DNA of 64,000 bases from Prevotella sp. UBA2725. GTDB taxonomy: Bacteria > Bacteroidota > Bacteroidia > Bacteroidales > Bacteroidaceae. Below the pieces are notes generated by a model that saw nothing but the letters and a program-made list of their open reading frames with translations, did no database searches and was not told where the DNA came from. The position numbers were made by a program, and so were the translations under genes. How positions within the stretch are numbered: the first letter of the stretch is position 1; each line of letters opens with the position of its first letter. Where the stretch lies: the NCBI GenBank assembly GCA_002353825.1, contig DEKJ01000058.1:1-64000 (forward strand). The letters run 5' to 3'. Shown here in pieces: positions 32,650-42,552 of the stretch.

Positions 32650-35628
32650 ATGGGAAAGATCATATATCATAAGATAAGTTGGCTGTTGTTGTTCATGGCA
32701 ATGATGCTGAGGTTGCCAGTGTTGGCGGCACCTCAGGACAATTTCAATGCTTCTTACCTCAATCTTTCCACCGGTATGCCCAGCAATTATGTCGGTGACA
32801 TCTATCGCGATCATCAAGGCTTTATATGGATTTCCACACATGGGAGTGGACTGTTGCGATATGATGGCTACTCTTATATGAATTTTGGGCTGAGTGGCAA
32901 TTTGGGATTATCCTTTTGCTCCAACACTTGCCACAATGTCGTGGAAGATCGTTTTGGCAGATTATGGGTGGCGTTTGATGAAGGTGTCAAATGTCTGAAT
33001 ATGAACCAAGGCCTGACGACACTTCCCAAGGCTACCTCCGATAAGCTTTCTGCCCTTGCAAGTCAGGCGGCGAATGCTCCCTGCATACGTGTCTATTGTG
33101 ACACGAAAGGCAACATCTGGATCTTGACAGCCGACCACATCTGGCGGTTTTCTTTCAATGCGGATGGCGATATATCTTCTGTCATCGGTGCAACACATCA
33201 GACGAAAGTACCCGACTTGGCGATGATAGACCTTGACAAGGACGGCTCCGTCTATGTCGGTCTCAACCTTCGTCTTAACAAAGTGTTTGCGAGGAATGGC
33301 CGCTTGGTCATAAAGAGTCTGTCTCAAAAATATCCTCAGCTCGAAGGAAAGATCATTGGATCTATCATTAGATGGGGCGGAGGTGTGTGGTTCGGTACGA
33401 ACGGAGGTCTTTATAGCAGTGACCCTCATGACCCGGGCATTCATTTCAATGGCACTGACAAAGGTCTTCAGCATGAGACGGTGACGGCACTCGATGCATC
33501 TGACGATGGGAGAGAATTGGTCATCGGTACACTTTGTGGCGTCGATTTTATGAACAGTGACCGCTCTTTCTCCGGACATTGGAATAGTAAGAGCACGATC
33601 AATCCTTTGTCGAGCAACTTCGTGAGTTGTCTCTTCTCGTTCGGTGGTCAGCATTGGGTTGGCACAGAGACGGGTGGCATCACACAGTTGAAGCCCCGGA
33701 AACTCCGTCTTGCCAACTTTATCCATGATAATGCACAGTCGGGTTCTCTGAGTGCCGGTCCGGTGAACGCTATGTATGAGACTCCTCAAGGAGACTTGTG
33801 GGTAGGAACGGTAGAAGGCGGACTCAACTTATTAAGAAAAGGAAGTTCCATATTTGAACATTTCACGACAGCTAACTCCGGCCTTCCGCATAATTCAGTA
33901 TCGGTCTTGGCGCCCGATGGCTCCGGAAACCTTTGGATAGGCACCTGGGGTGGGGGCGTGGCTGTCTGCTCCCAAGGAAAAGTGACTCCCCTGAAAGTAG
34001 ATGCTGCTCATGCTCTTGACTTGTTGTTTATTGGTGCCATGGCATACGACCCTTACAACCAAGGAATGTGGATTGGTGCCAATGCCGGTTTGTTCTTTTA
34101 TGATTTTAAGAGGAAGAAGGTTCTCGACCCCTTCCCTGATTGTAGGACTATCAACGGTGCTATCGGCAGTCTGGTGACGCGTCAAGGCAAATTCTTCATG
34201 GGTTGCCTCTCGGGAATGGTTTCTGTCGACTTGAAAAAAGGCCCGGACCGGAATGGACACTTCTCCTTTACACATTATATATATAAGCTCAATAATCCGT
34301 CTTCGAAGGCTTTCGAGAAGATTATGGCGTTTTGTCAGAGCAGTGACGGAACGGTGTGGATAGGGAGCAATGGCAATGGCATCTACCGCATGAGAGGCTC
34401 GGAGCCCGACAGTGCTTCGGTAAAAGAATATACGATTGCCGACGGACTGGCTAATAATGGCGTGAAAGGTTTAGCGGAGGGACAGAATGGGCTGTTGTGG
34501 ATAGCTACAGACCATGGACTGTCGTGCATGAATCCTAAGACGGAGACATTCGACAACTTCGATGAGGCGGACGGGCTTATCAGCAGTCAGTTCTACTTTA
34601 ATGGCATCATTCGCGGGGTCGGTGGCCGTCTGTGGCTTGGTAGTGACAAAGGATTGACGCTTCTCAATGGCGTGAACCTGAAGAATACGGATGCTCCTCA
34701 TCTTACGTTCACATCGTTGTATGTGAACAACCAATATGTCAGTGCCGGAAGCAAATACCTCAAGGAGGATATTTCTATATCCAAAGAGGTGCGTCTTCAT
34801 GAGAGCGACCGTAGTTTCGTTATTGAATTTTCAGCGCTCAACTATGGCAGTGATGCCCAGGGAGCCTACGCCTATCGCATGAAAGGCTATGAGGATGAAT
34901 GGATTCCTTTGCCTCAGGGTGAGCACAATGTGAGATATTCAACCCTGCCAGCCGGCCATTACACCTTTGAGGTGCGTTATACACCGCCGATGGGCAACGG
35001 TAAGGTGCAGATGGCATCAATCGATGTAACGGTCACTCCTTATTTCTGGAAGAGCTGGTGGTTCATGCTGATCGTATTATGCTTAGTCTTGCTGGCTGCC
35101 CGTTACGTCTATAAGCGCAGGATGGAGGAAATGCGCAATAGGGAAGCAGAGCAACTCTACCGGCCTATCGAGGCTGTGCTGAAGGACAGTCAGGAGCCGG
35201 AGCTGTTGCAGATGCGTATCCAGAAGATTCTGAAAAACGAGAAGCGTTATCAGCAGAGCCAGCAGAAGACCATCGATCAGGACAAGACGGAGGTGCAGGC
35301 TAAAGAAGTGCCGTTCATGGACCGCATCATGAAGGTCATGGAGGATAACTATGCCAATCCCGAGCTGAACGTCAAGATGATTGCCGACGCCATGCGCATG
35401 CAGCGCACGGAGGTCAGCAAGCAGTTGCAGGATAATGTGGGCGTGACAACTTCACAGTTTATCCGAAACTATCGCCTCGACCTCGCCAAGAAGATGTTGG
35501 AGGACAATGTTGCAGACCGTAACATCACCGAGATTGCGTTCCGGGTGGGCTTCAATGATCCTAAATATTTTACCCGTTGTTTCTCGCAGCGCTTTGGCAT
35601 GGCTCCATCAGCGTATAAGAAGAGCTAA
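32650..35628 (+). CDS. Membrane PUL regulator: Reg_prop propellers + Y_Y_Y + AraC domain, no kinase
   Basis: A 992-residue protein: signal/anchor (about 1-28), two periplasmic propellers made of Reg_prop units (for example FIWISTHGSGLLRYDG, LWVGTVEGGLNLL, LWIGTWGGGV, VWIGSNGNGI), a Y_Y_Y domain (about 700-790), one membrane helix (SWWFMLIVLCLVLLAA), a short helical linker, and a C-terminal AraC helix-turn-helix (NRITEIAF-like block ITEIAFRVGFNDPKYFTRCF). Hybrid two-component regulators of Bacteroidetes PULs share the sensor and AraC ends, but here the histidine kinase, ATPase and receiver domains are missing. It probably senses arabino-oligosaccharide in the periplasm and activates the adjacent genes. 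Confidence 0.92.
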   Translation: MGKIIYHKISWLLLFMAMMLRLPVLAAPQDNFNASYLNLSTGMPSNYVGDIYRDHQGFIWISTHGSGLLRYDGYSYMNFGLSGNLGLSFCSNTCHNVVEDRFGRLWVAFDEGVKCLNMNQGLTTLPKATSDKLSALASQAANAPCIRVYCDTKGNIWILTADHIWRFSFNADGDISSVIGATHQTKVPDLAMIDLDKDGSVYVGLNLRLNKVFARNGRLVIKSLSQKYPQLEGKIIGSIIRWGGGVWFGTNGGLYSSDPHDPGIHFNGTDKGLQHETVTALDASDDGRELVIGTLCGVDFMNSDRSFSGHWNSKSTINPLSSNFVSCLFSFGGQHWVGTETGGITQLKPRKLRLANFIHDNAQSGSLSAGPVNAMYETPQGDLWVGTVEGGLNLLRKGSSIFEHFTTANSGLPHNSVSVLAPDGSGNLWIGTWGGGVAVCSQGKVTPLKVDAAHALDLLFIGAMAYDPYNQGMWIGANAGLFFYDFKRKKVLDPFPDCRTINGAIGSLVTRQGKFFMGCLSGMVSVDLKKGPDRNGHFSFTHYIYKLNNPSSKAFEKIMAFCQSSDGTVWIGSNGNGIYRMRGSEPDSASVKEYTIADGLANNGVKGLAEGQNGLLWIATDHGLSCMNPKTETFDNFDEADGLISSQFYFNGIIRGVGGRLWLGSDKGLTLLNGVNLKNTDAPHLTFTSLYVNNQYVSAGSKYLKEDISISKEVRLHESDRSFVIEFSALNYGSDAQGAYAYRMKGYEDEWIPLPQGEHNVRYSTLPAGHYTFEVRYTPPMGNGKVQMASIDVTVTPYFWKSWWFMLIVLCLVLLAARYVYKRRMEEMRNREAEQLYRPIEAVLKDSQEPELLQMRIQKILKNEKRYQQSQQKTIDQDKTEVQAKEVPFMDRIMKVMEDNYANPELNVKMIADAMRMQRTEVSKQLQDNVGVTTSQFIRNYRLDLAKKMLEDNVADRNITEIAFRVGFNDPKYFTRCFSQRFGMAPSAYKKS

Positions 35629-35656
35629 AGAGTAGAAAATTGCGCTAAAAGCAATA

Positions 35657-35713
35657 TTTCCACCTTATATTTCTGTTTTTCCACCGTGTAGATTTACACC
35701 CTTAGTATCTTTG
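35657..35713 (+). promoter_or_regulatory. PUL operon promoter with candidate operators
   Basis: TATCTTTG (35706-35713) is the -7 element. No TTTG lies at -33. Upstream are two direct TTTCCACC repeats 21 bp apart (35657-35664 and 35678-35685) and the palindrome GTGTA-GATT-TACAC (35686-35699), which recurs before the GH51 gene. An AraC-type activator site is the likely role. Confidence 0.6.
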
Positions 35714-35775
35714 CAGCGTTAACAAAGGTATTTAATTTGCCTAAAAACAGAGTAAATTTTAACTTATTGCAATTT

Positions 35776-37608
35776 ATGAGAAAACTAACTTTGCAAGCAT
35801 CATTCTTGGCAGTGCTGCTGACTTTTGGGCTGACGTCCTGTACGGATTGGGACCAGCAAGACCCGGAAGCCGGTAACCAGACCTATCCGGATCGTGAGGT
35901 TGTGGCCACGTATGATTTTGAGTATTCTGACAAGAAGCCTGAATTCTCTGATTTGGGTGAGCGCTACGATCTATGCGAGGTTGTCAAAGACGACAGTCTT
36001 GGGAGTAATGTCCTTCACTTATCCGGAGCAGGAGCAGCACGTGTTGTCAATCCATTCAAGGATAAGAAACTTCAGGATGGAGCTGCCATCTCATTTTATG
36101 TAAAGACAGACAGCGCCGATCTCGCCCGTCCGTTGTTTGCCTTCACGGGTGAGACATCCGACTCCACATTCTACTTTACCCCGAATGGTCAATTGAAGTA
36201 CACTGTGGCAGGACAATTACAGTCGCTCAATCTCGACGACAATGATCCCGCAGACTATAAGACGGGTATCCTCAGCCCAGGTAAATGGCATTTTGTAGCT
36301 CTGCAAGTCTCCAACACTGGATACCAACTTTATATTGACGGCAACAAGAGTCTTTCCGGAGCTGCCGCTTCCAAATCTTCAACAAGCTTTAGTTATAAGA
36401 CATTAGTCAACTTTATTAACCATGCACCTTATTTATATATAGGTACAGATACAATAGGTGCAAGACATAACGATGTAGCGTTTGATGATATCACGCTTTA
36501 TCGCAATCACATGGTAGAGAAGGACTGGAACAAGAAGGCCGGCGCTGTATCATGGAGCTGGAAAGAAACAGAATCCATTGGTTTGGATGACCTCTCCTCA
36601 CCTTTCTTCGGTCCTAAGACTCCTAATATGGAGATGACAGGTGATGGTACAGTCCATTATCAGTTTACCTGTAAGACCCAAGCACTCAATAACTACGAGA
36701 CATGGGTCCTTGCCATTACGAATGGTATTGCCAATGGTGAGAATGGCTATACCGAATACGAGATTTGCCGTGGTGATGCCTGGTGTTGGGGCTCGCTCCT
36801 TAATAAAGACGGCGAAGGTGTTACCAACAGCTACAACTGGGATACATGGAAACAAGATATGAATGGCGCTACTGTTGACCTTTATATCACTCGAAATGAT
36901 GGTATCTTCACTGTTAATCAGTATGTGAAGACAGCAGGTGGTACGGATCTTGGCGTCTGTACGTGGAAGACTTCGAAGCCATGTCCAACAGAGAAGTGGG
37001 GTACCTTCCTTACTTTGGAGAAGGCTCAACTTACTTTCACAAAGGCAGAGGTTTATACGGCAACCGACTATAGCGAAGGTGCTTATGAAATTGGTTCTGA
37101 GGATAACAGCTCTGCTTTCTTCGATAAGAAGAGTGAGATGTACGACTTCACGGCTGACCGTAAGCGTATGACTATTAAGTTTGTCAACACTACAAATGGT
37201 GCGAACAACTGGGAAAACTATGTGGTAGCTTTTGCAAGCACTCCATTTGGTGCAGATGGCTATTCTGAATATGCAGTGTGTCGTGCTGACGCATGGTCAT
37301 GGGGCAAGAGCCTGTCCAAGGATGGTGCAAACGTCACTGCAAGCTACAACTGGGATACCTGGAAACAAGATATCAACGGAGCTACAGTTACACTCGACTT
37401 TAAACGCGTGGGTGCTCGTGTGGATATGACAGCCGACGTCGTGACGGCTAAGGGTGAAAAGCTGCCTCAGATGAAGTTCTTTGTAGACGGACTTGAAGGT
37501 AAGCCGCTGTATATCTTCATTACCAATGAAAAGTCGTGTCAGAAAATCCTTCAGGTACGTGACTATCCTTGGTTTAACAAAAACTTTGCTGATTTCTCAA
37601 CTAAATGA
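35776..37608 (+). CDS. PUL surface lipoprotein with LamG-like and repeated Trp-rich modules
   Basis: A 610-residue lipoprotein (lipobox GLTSC, Cys22). Residues about 40-255 look like a concanavalin/LamG sandwich (ATYDFEYSDKKPEF, GKWHFVALQVSNTGYQLYIDG, FDDITLYRN). Two homologous modules follow (about 265-430 and 435-600), each with GYxEYxxCRxDAWxWG and YNWDTWKQDxNGATV. A similar module ends the GH43 protein of the same locus. It is probably a surface glycan-binding protein. It comes before susC, whereas such proteins usually follow susD. The susC start overlaps its stop (ATGA). Confidence 0.82.
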   Translation: MRKLTLQASFLAVLLTFGLTSCTDWDQQDPEAGNQTYPDREVVATYDFEYSDKKPEFSDLGERYDLCEVVKDDSLGSNVLHLSGAGAARVVNPFKDKKLQDGAAISFYVKTDSADLARPLFAFTGETSDSTFYFTPNGQLKYTVAGQLQSLNLDDNDPADYKTGILSPGKWHFVALQVSNTGYQLYIDGNKSLSGAAASKSSTSFSYKTLVNFINHAPYLYIGTDTIGARHNDVAFDDITLYRNHMVEKDWNKKAGAVSWSWKETESIGLDDLSSPFFGPKTPNMEMTGDGTVHYQFTCKTQALNNYETWVLAITNGIANGENGYTEYEICRGDAWCWGSLLNKDGEGVTNSYNWDTWKQDMNGATVDLYITRNDGIFTVNQYVKTAGGTDLGVCTWKTSKPCPTEKWGTFLTLEKAQLTFTKAEVYTATDYSEGAYEIGSEDNSSAFFDKKSEMYDFTADRKRMTIKFVNTTNGANNWENYVVAFASTPFGADGYSEYAVCRADAWSWGKSLSKDGANVTASYNWDTWKQDINGATVTLDFKRVGARVDMTADVVTAKGEKLPQMKFFVDGLEGKPLYIFITNEKSCQKILQVRDYPWFNKNFADFSTK

Positions 37609-40600
37609 TTAATAAGATGAATTCAAAATTCCAACATATCTTCTTGTTGATGGTTGTTATGCTCCTTTCTTTAGGGGCATCCGCCCAGGACAAGTTGACC
37701 GTTACAGGTACCATTACCGATGTTAATGGTGAACCAATCATCGGAGCCTCTGTTCTAGAGGCACTGACGACCAATGGTGTCGTCTCTGATCTTGATGGTA
37801 ATTTTAAGATTAGCGTCAAGAACGAGAATGCTACTTTGAAAATCTCGTATATTGGTATGGTCACGCAGAACATCAAGGTTGGTAGCCAGCGTAATATCAA
37901 GGTCGTACTGAAAGATGAGAACAAGAGTCTGAACGAGGTGGTGGTTGTCGGATATGGTCACCAGAAGAAGGAAAGCGTCATTGGCGCTATCTCTCAGGTG
38001 AGCAGTAAAGATCTGCTGAACACGCCTGCAGCTAACGTCACTCAGGCTATCGCCGGTAAGATTCCCGGTGTGATCACAACACAGACTTCTGGTGCTCCTG
38101 GCATGGACGATGCTAAGATCAATATCCGTGGTCGTGCTACCTTTGCCGGTGACGGTGCACCGCTTGTCATGGTCGATGGTGTGGAGCGTAGCTTCTCACA
38201 GGTTGCTCCGGACGATATCGAATCTATCTCTGTGCTGAAGGATGCATCGGCAACAGCAGTATATGGTGTGCGAGGTGCTAATGGTGTCATCTTGGTAACT
38301 ACCAAGCGAGGTAAAGACATGAAGCCGGAGGTAAGCATGAGCGCTAATGTGCAATACTCCACTCCAACACGTAAACCGAAGTATCTTAATTCTTATGATA
38401 GCGTCACCTTGTTGGAGGAGGCTCTTAGCAACGATGGGCTGCCCTCTCAGTACAATGCTAATGATATAGAGATGTACCGCAAGAGCTGCAATGGCGAACT
38501 GACTGGCGTTGATGCTCTCCTCTATCCGAACGTGAACTGGTATGATGAGGTGATCAAGACTTGGGCACCCTCTCAGAGATATAATGTTAGTGTACGCGGT
38601 GGTACGAAGCGTATGAGATACTATGTATCGGGCGAGTACTACAATCAGGGCTCTCTTATCAAGAACCTTTCACAGGACAAATATGGCAACACGTCGTCTC
38701 CGGGCTATCGCCGTTACGCTTTCCGTGCCAATATGGATCTTTTCATGTCGAAAGATCTTACACTGAGCATTAACTTCGGTACCCGTTTCGAAGACCGCTT
38801 CGGTAGTAATACGACAGAGAGTACCACCAACTATGATATCTTCGGCCGTATCAATCATACTCCGGGATGGATCTTCCCCGTAGCTTATCAAGTGCAGAAC
38901 GGTGACAGCTATAAGACGCTATATGGAGGCAGCTCCAACTATCAGAACAATGTAGTGGCAGCGCTTGCTGAAGGCGGTTACTATAAGGGAACCAACACTA
39001 TCAACGAGACAAACTTTATCGCTGACTATAAGATGGACTGGCTCACCCCGGGTCTTTCTGCTCGTGGTATGGTATCATTCGACTATGACTCTTACTACCG
39101 CAAGCTCTTCAGTGCAGACTATGCAACTTATGAACTGAACGATCGCGATAACTATCAGAGTGCAGATGCTTACACGAAGTTTAATAAGGACGGCGAACTG
39201 ACTTATTCCAAGCAGTCGAGTACAACTTATAAGCTCTACATGGAAGCGCAGATCAACTATGCACGCAAGTTCGGCAAGCATGATGTCACGGGTATGGTAC
39301 TGTACAACCAGAATGACTATCATTATAACTCTGATCTTGCCAAGCGCTATCAGGGCCTTGTCGGCCGTGTCACTTATGGCTATGATGACAAATATCTCGC
39401 TGAGTTCAATGCCGGTTACAATGGCTCGGAGAACTTCATGAAAGGTAAGCGTTTCGGCTTCTTCCCAGCTTTCTCTTTGGGTTGGCGTATCACGCAGGAA
39501 GACTTCATGAAGCCTACACAGAACTGGCTGAACAACTTGAAAATTCGTGCCAGCTATGGTGAGGTAGGTAACGATGTGTACACGGTGAACGGTGTCTCCC
39601 AGCGCTTCCTCTATGAAGAAAAATGGAGCCAGATCAGTAATGACTACTATTTCGGCAATACGGGTGCGACAGGCATCTATGAGCAACAGTATCCTAACTA
39701 TGATGTCACTTGGGAGCGTGCTCATAAGTTTAATGTAGGTTTAGAGTTTGCTCTTTGGAACGGACTGCTCAATGGTAATTTGGATTTCTTCTATGAGAAG
39801 CGTAATAATATTCTGACAGAATACCTCACACGTCCTCAGTGGGTCGGTGTGACGATGGCTGCTGATAACCTTGGTAAAACAAAGAACCAGGGTATGGAGC
39901 TGGAACTCCATCACTTTAACCATATTGGCAAAAATGTCACCTATCATGTCGATTTCACTTTCTCTCATGCAAAGAATGAGATTATCGATATGAATGAGCC
40001 TGCTATTAAGACAGCATATCGCAAACGTGAAGGTCATTCCATCGGTCAGTACTTTGGTCTGATCTGTGATGGATTCATCACTAAGGAAGATATTGAGAGC
40101 GGAAAGTTGGCAAAGTCAACCTATACCAGTAAGGTACAGCCCGGTGATTTGAAATACCGTGATATGAATGGCGATGGCTTTATCGATGATCGTGATGAGA
40201 CCTATATTGGCTATAGTGATATTCCTGAGAACACTTATGCCCTGACTTTAGGCTGCAACTATAAGGGTTGGGGATTCGAAGTGATGTTCCAGGGCGTTGA
40301 CCATGTGTCACGTTTCTATGACAGTGATGCAATGTTCGCTTTCCAGAACAACGGTAAGGTGCGCGACCTGCATATGGGTCGTTGGCAGCCGAACCAGACA
40401 GATGAATGGAATCTGGCTAATGCCACATATCCTCTCCTGCACTATGGAAGCAATGGTGATCACAACCAGCGCCAAAACTCGTTCTTCCTTCAGAATGGTG
40501 CTTTTGTCCGCCTGAAGAATATTGAACTGAGCTATACCTTTAATAAGGGCTTGATTCAACATCTCGGCATGAGCAGTGCGCGTGTCTATCTCAATGCCAA

Positions 40601-40712
40601 CAACCTCGTGACATGGGATCATCTTCACGACATTGCTGACCCGGAGAGCAATGGCTCCAACCGTTATCCTATCTTGAAGACGGTCAATCTTGGTGTAAAT
40701 GTCGTATTCTAA
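37605..40712 (+). CDS. SusC/RagA-type TonB-dependent transporter, first pair
   Basis: This 1035-residue outer-membrane transporter has a signal peptide ending GASAQ, a carboxypeptidase-regulatory-like domain (TVTGTITDVNGEPIIGASV), a TonB box (LNEVVVVGYGHQKK), a plug with the SusC signature (VLKDASATAVYGVRGANGVI) and a 22-stranded-type barrel ending LGVNVVF. It should import arabino-oligosaccharides with the following SusD. The ATG at 37617 is an alternative start. Confidence 0.95.
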   Translation: MINKMNSKFQHIFLLMVVMLLSLGASAQDKLTVTGTITDVNGEPIIGASVLEALTTNGVVSDLDGNFKISVKNENATLKISYIGMVTQNIKVGSQRNIKVVLKDENKSLNEVVVVGYGHQKKESVIGAISQVSSKDLLNTPAANVTQAIAGKIPGVITTQTSGAPGMDDAKINIRGRATFAGDGAPLVMVDGVERSFSQVAPDDIESISVLKDASATAVYGVRGANGVILVTTKRGKDMKPEVSMSANVQYSTPTRKPKYLNSYDSVTLLEEALSNDGLPSQYNANDIEMYRKSCNGELTGVDALLYPNVNWYDEVIKTWAPSQRYNVSVRGGTKRMRYYVSGEYYNQGSLIKNLSQDKYGNTSSPGYRRYAFRANMDLFMSKDLTLSINFGTRFEDRFGSNTTESTTNYDIFGRINHTPGWIFPVAYQVQNGDSYKTLYGGSSNYQNNVVAALAEGGYYKGTNTINETNFIADYKMDWLTPGLSARGMVSFDYDSYYRKLFSADYATYELNDRDNYQSADAYTKFNKDGELTYSKQSSTTYKLYMEAQINYARKFGKHDVTGMVLYNQNDYHYNSDLAKRYQGLVGRVTYGYDDKYLAEFNAGYNGSENFMKGKRFGFFPAFSLGWRITQEDFMKPTQNWLNNLKIRASYGEVGNDVYTVNGVSQRFLYEEKWSQISNDYYFGNTGATGIYEQQYPNYDVTWERAHKFNVGLEFALWNGLLNGNLDFFYEKRNNILTEYLTRPQWVGVTMAADNLGKTKNQGMELELHHFNHIGKNVTYHVDFTFSHAKNEIIDMNEPAIKTAYRKREGHSIGQYFGLICDGFITKEDIESGKLAKSTYTSKVQPGDLKYRDMNGDGFIDDRDETYIGYSDIPENTYALTLGCNYKGWGFEVMFQGVDHVSRFYDSDAMFAFQNNGKVRDLHMGRWQPNQTDEWNLANATYPLLHYGSNGDHNQRQNSFFLQNGAFVRLKNIELSYTFNKGLIQHLGMSSARVYLNANNLVTWDHLHDIADPESNGSNRYPILKTVNLGVNVVF

Positions 40713-40738
40713 GCATAGAACTTTCAAAAGATAATAAA

Positions 40739-42529
40739 ATGAAGAAAATTAGTATATATGCTTTGGCCTTGGTCTTAGGGACAATGACCTTCACATCCTG
40801 TGAGGATATGTTTGGTGACTTCCTGGATAAACAGCCGAGCAATGAGCTGACGAAGGACGAAGTGCTCAGCAACTGGTCATTGATTCAGCAGTTCCATAAT
40901 GATACCTACAACTTCTTGCTCAATGGTGAGAATCGTGTCAACCGCTCTTGGATGGATGCAGCTACCGACTTAGCTGAATCTGCCATTCAGACATCCGGCG
41001 TGCGCACAACCTTCAATATCGGTAACTATTATGGATCCGGAGCAGCCGCTGAGCTCACCTCTCCTTGGGAGAGCCGTTGGCGTGGCATCCGTAAGTGCAA
41101 TATCACTATTCAGACGTTGGAGAACGATACTGCCAACAAGCTACGTCCGGCCGACGTTAAGCCAGACCTCTATAAGACACAGAAGCTGAACACGATCAGT
41201 GAGGCACGCTTCCTTCGTGCATGGTTCCAGTGGGAAATGTTCTTGCGGTATGGACCTCTGCCTATCGTGACAGATGTGCTGGATCCAAATGGAGACCTGC
41301 TTGCCTCGAAGTATACTACTCGTCCTACAACGAAGGAGTATATAGACTTTATCCTCAGTGAATTGAAGGACTGTGAGAAAGGTCTGAAGACGAAGAAAGA
41401 GGTAGAAGATGCTACTTACGCTGGTCATGCTTCACAGCCCGCGGCCCGTGCACTCTATTGCCGTATCATGCTCTATATGGCGTCTCCCCGCTATTCAAAG
41501 GATAGTGGTATCACCTGGCAACAGGCGGCTGATGCTGCAAAGAGCTTCATCGATGACTATGGCGAGAATGCTGCTGACGGATTCCATCTTGAGACGCGCA
41601 CCAATGGTGGTGTCGCTGCCTACAATAACGCGTGGATGTTAACGACCTATTCTGATCAGAATCCCGAGGTGATCTTCTTCCGTAATGATCCGGCTGTAGG
41701 CTGGAGTGCTGTGGCTGATGATACACCTGTCGGAGAAGGTGGTAATGGCGGTACATGCCCAAGTCAGAACTTGATTGATATGTACGACATGGCAGACGGA
41801 TCTGCTCCGTTCACCAAATATGATGCCACAGGCGCTCCGGTATATACCAATGGTCAGCCGACGGTGAATACTGCCAGCGGGTATAGCGATCAGAAGATGT
41901 GGGAGAACCGTGACCCGCGTCTTGCAGCTACCGTGCTCATGCAGGGTGCTACATGGAATGGTCGTTCTATCAATGTCGTCTACGGACAGGGTGATAACCC
42001 CATAGGTAACCAGAACGCTACACCAACAGGATACTATCTGAAGAAATATATGCCAGAGACTATCCTTAGTGGTAACCATGCCGGTACGGCAAAGCGCTTA
42101 TGGAAACTCTTTGGCTATAATGAGATACTGTTAGACTACGCAGAGGCTCTCAACGAAGCAGACTATGCTGCTAATCGTTCGAAAGTGTGCAGTTTGCTGG
42201 ATGAGATCCGTCATCGTGCCGGGATTACAGGCAATGTCGCAGACCGCGCTGATCTGAATTCTCAGGAGACCATGCGTAACTTCATTCACAAGGAGCGTAC
42301 TATCGAACTGGCCTTCGAGGAACAGCGCTGGTGGGATGTGCGTCGTTGGAATGTTGCCGGTGAGGCGCTTGGACGCGATATCTACGGCATCTCTGTGGCT
42401 AAGGATGGCACAATCTCGCGCAAGATTGCACAGACTCGCAGCTGGCAAGACCGCTTCTATCTCTATCCTATACCCGAGAGTGAGGTGTGGAAGATTGGCA
42501 ATGATTTCCAAAATGATGGTTGGAAGTAG
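40739..42529 (+). CDS. SusD/RagB-type glycan-binding lipoprotein, first pair
   Basis: A 596-residue lipoprotein (lipobox TFTSC, Cys about 20) with the SusD pattern: FLDKQPSNELTKDEVLSNW, EARFLRAWFQWEMFLRYGP in the TPR-like core, and a C-terminal HKERTIELAFEEQRWWDVRRW followed by LYPIPESEV. SusD forms a lid over the SusC pore and captures glycan. It lies 26 bases after susC. Confidence 0.95.
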   Translation: MKKISIYALALVLGTMTFTSCEDMFGDFLDKQPSNELTKDEVLSNWSLIQQFHNDTYNFLLNGENRVNRSWMDAATDLAESAIQTSGVRTTFNIGNYYGSGAAAELTSPWESRWRGIRKCNITIQTLENDTANKLRPADVKPDLYKTQKLNTISEARFLRAWFQWEMFLRYGPLPIVTDVLDPNGDLLASKYTTRPTTKEYIDFILSELKDCEKGLKTKKEVEDATYAGHASQPAARALYCRIMLYMASPRYSKDSGITWQQAADAAKSFIDDYGENAADGFHLETRTNGGVAAYNNAWMLTTYSDQNPEVIFFRNDPAVGWSAVADDTPVGEGGNGGTCPSQNLIDMYDMADGSAPFTKYDATGAPVYTNGQPTVNTASGYSDQKMWENRDPRLAATVLMQGATWNGRSINVVYGQGDNPIGNQNATPTGYYLKKYMPETILSGNHAGTAKRLWKLFGYNEILLDYAEALNEADYAANRSKVCSLLDEIRHRAGITGNVADRADLNSQETMRNFIHKERTIELAFEEQRWWDVRRWNVAGEALGRDIYGISVAKDGTISRKIAQTRSWQDRFYLYPIPESEVWKIGNDFQNDGWK

Positions 42530-42552
42530 AACCTATAAATAGAAACAATAAA

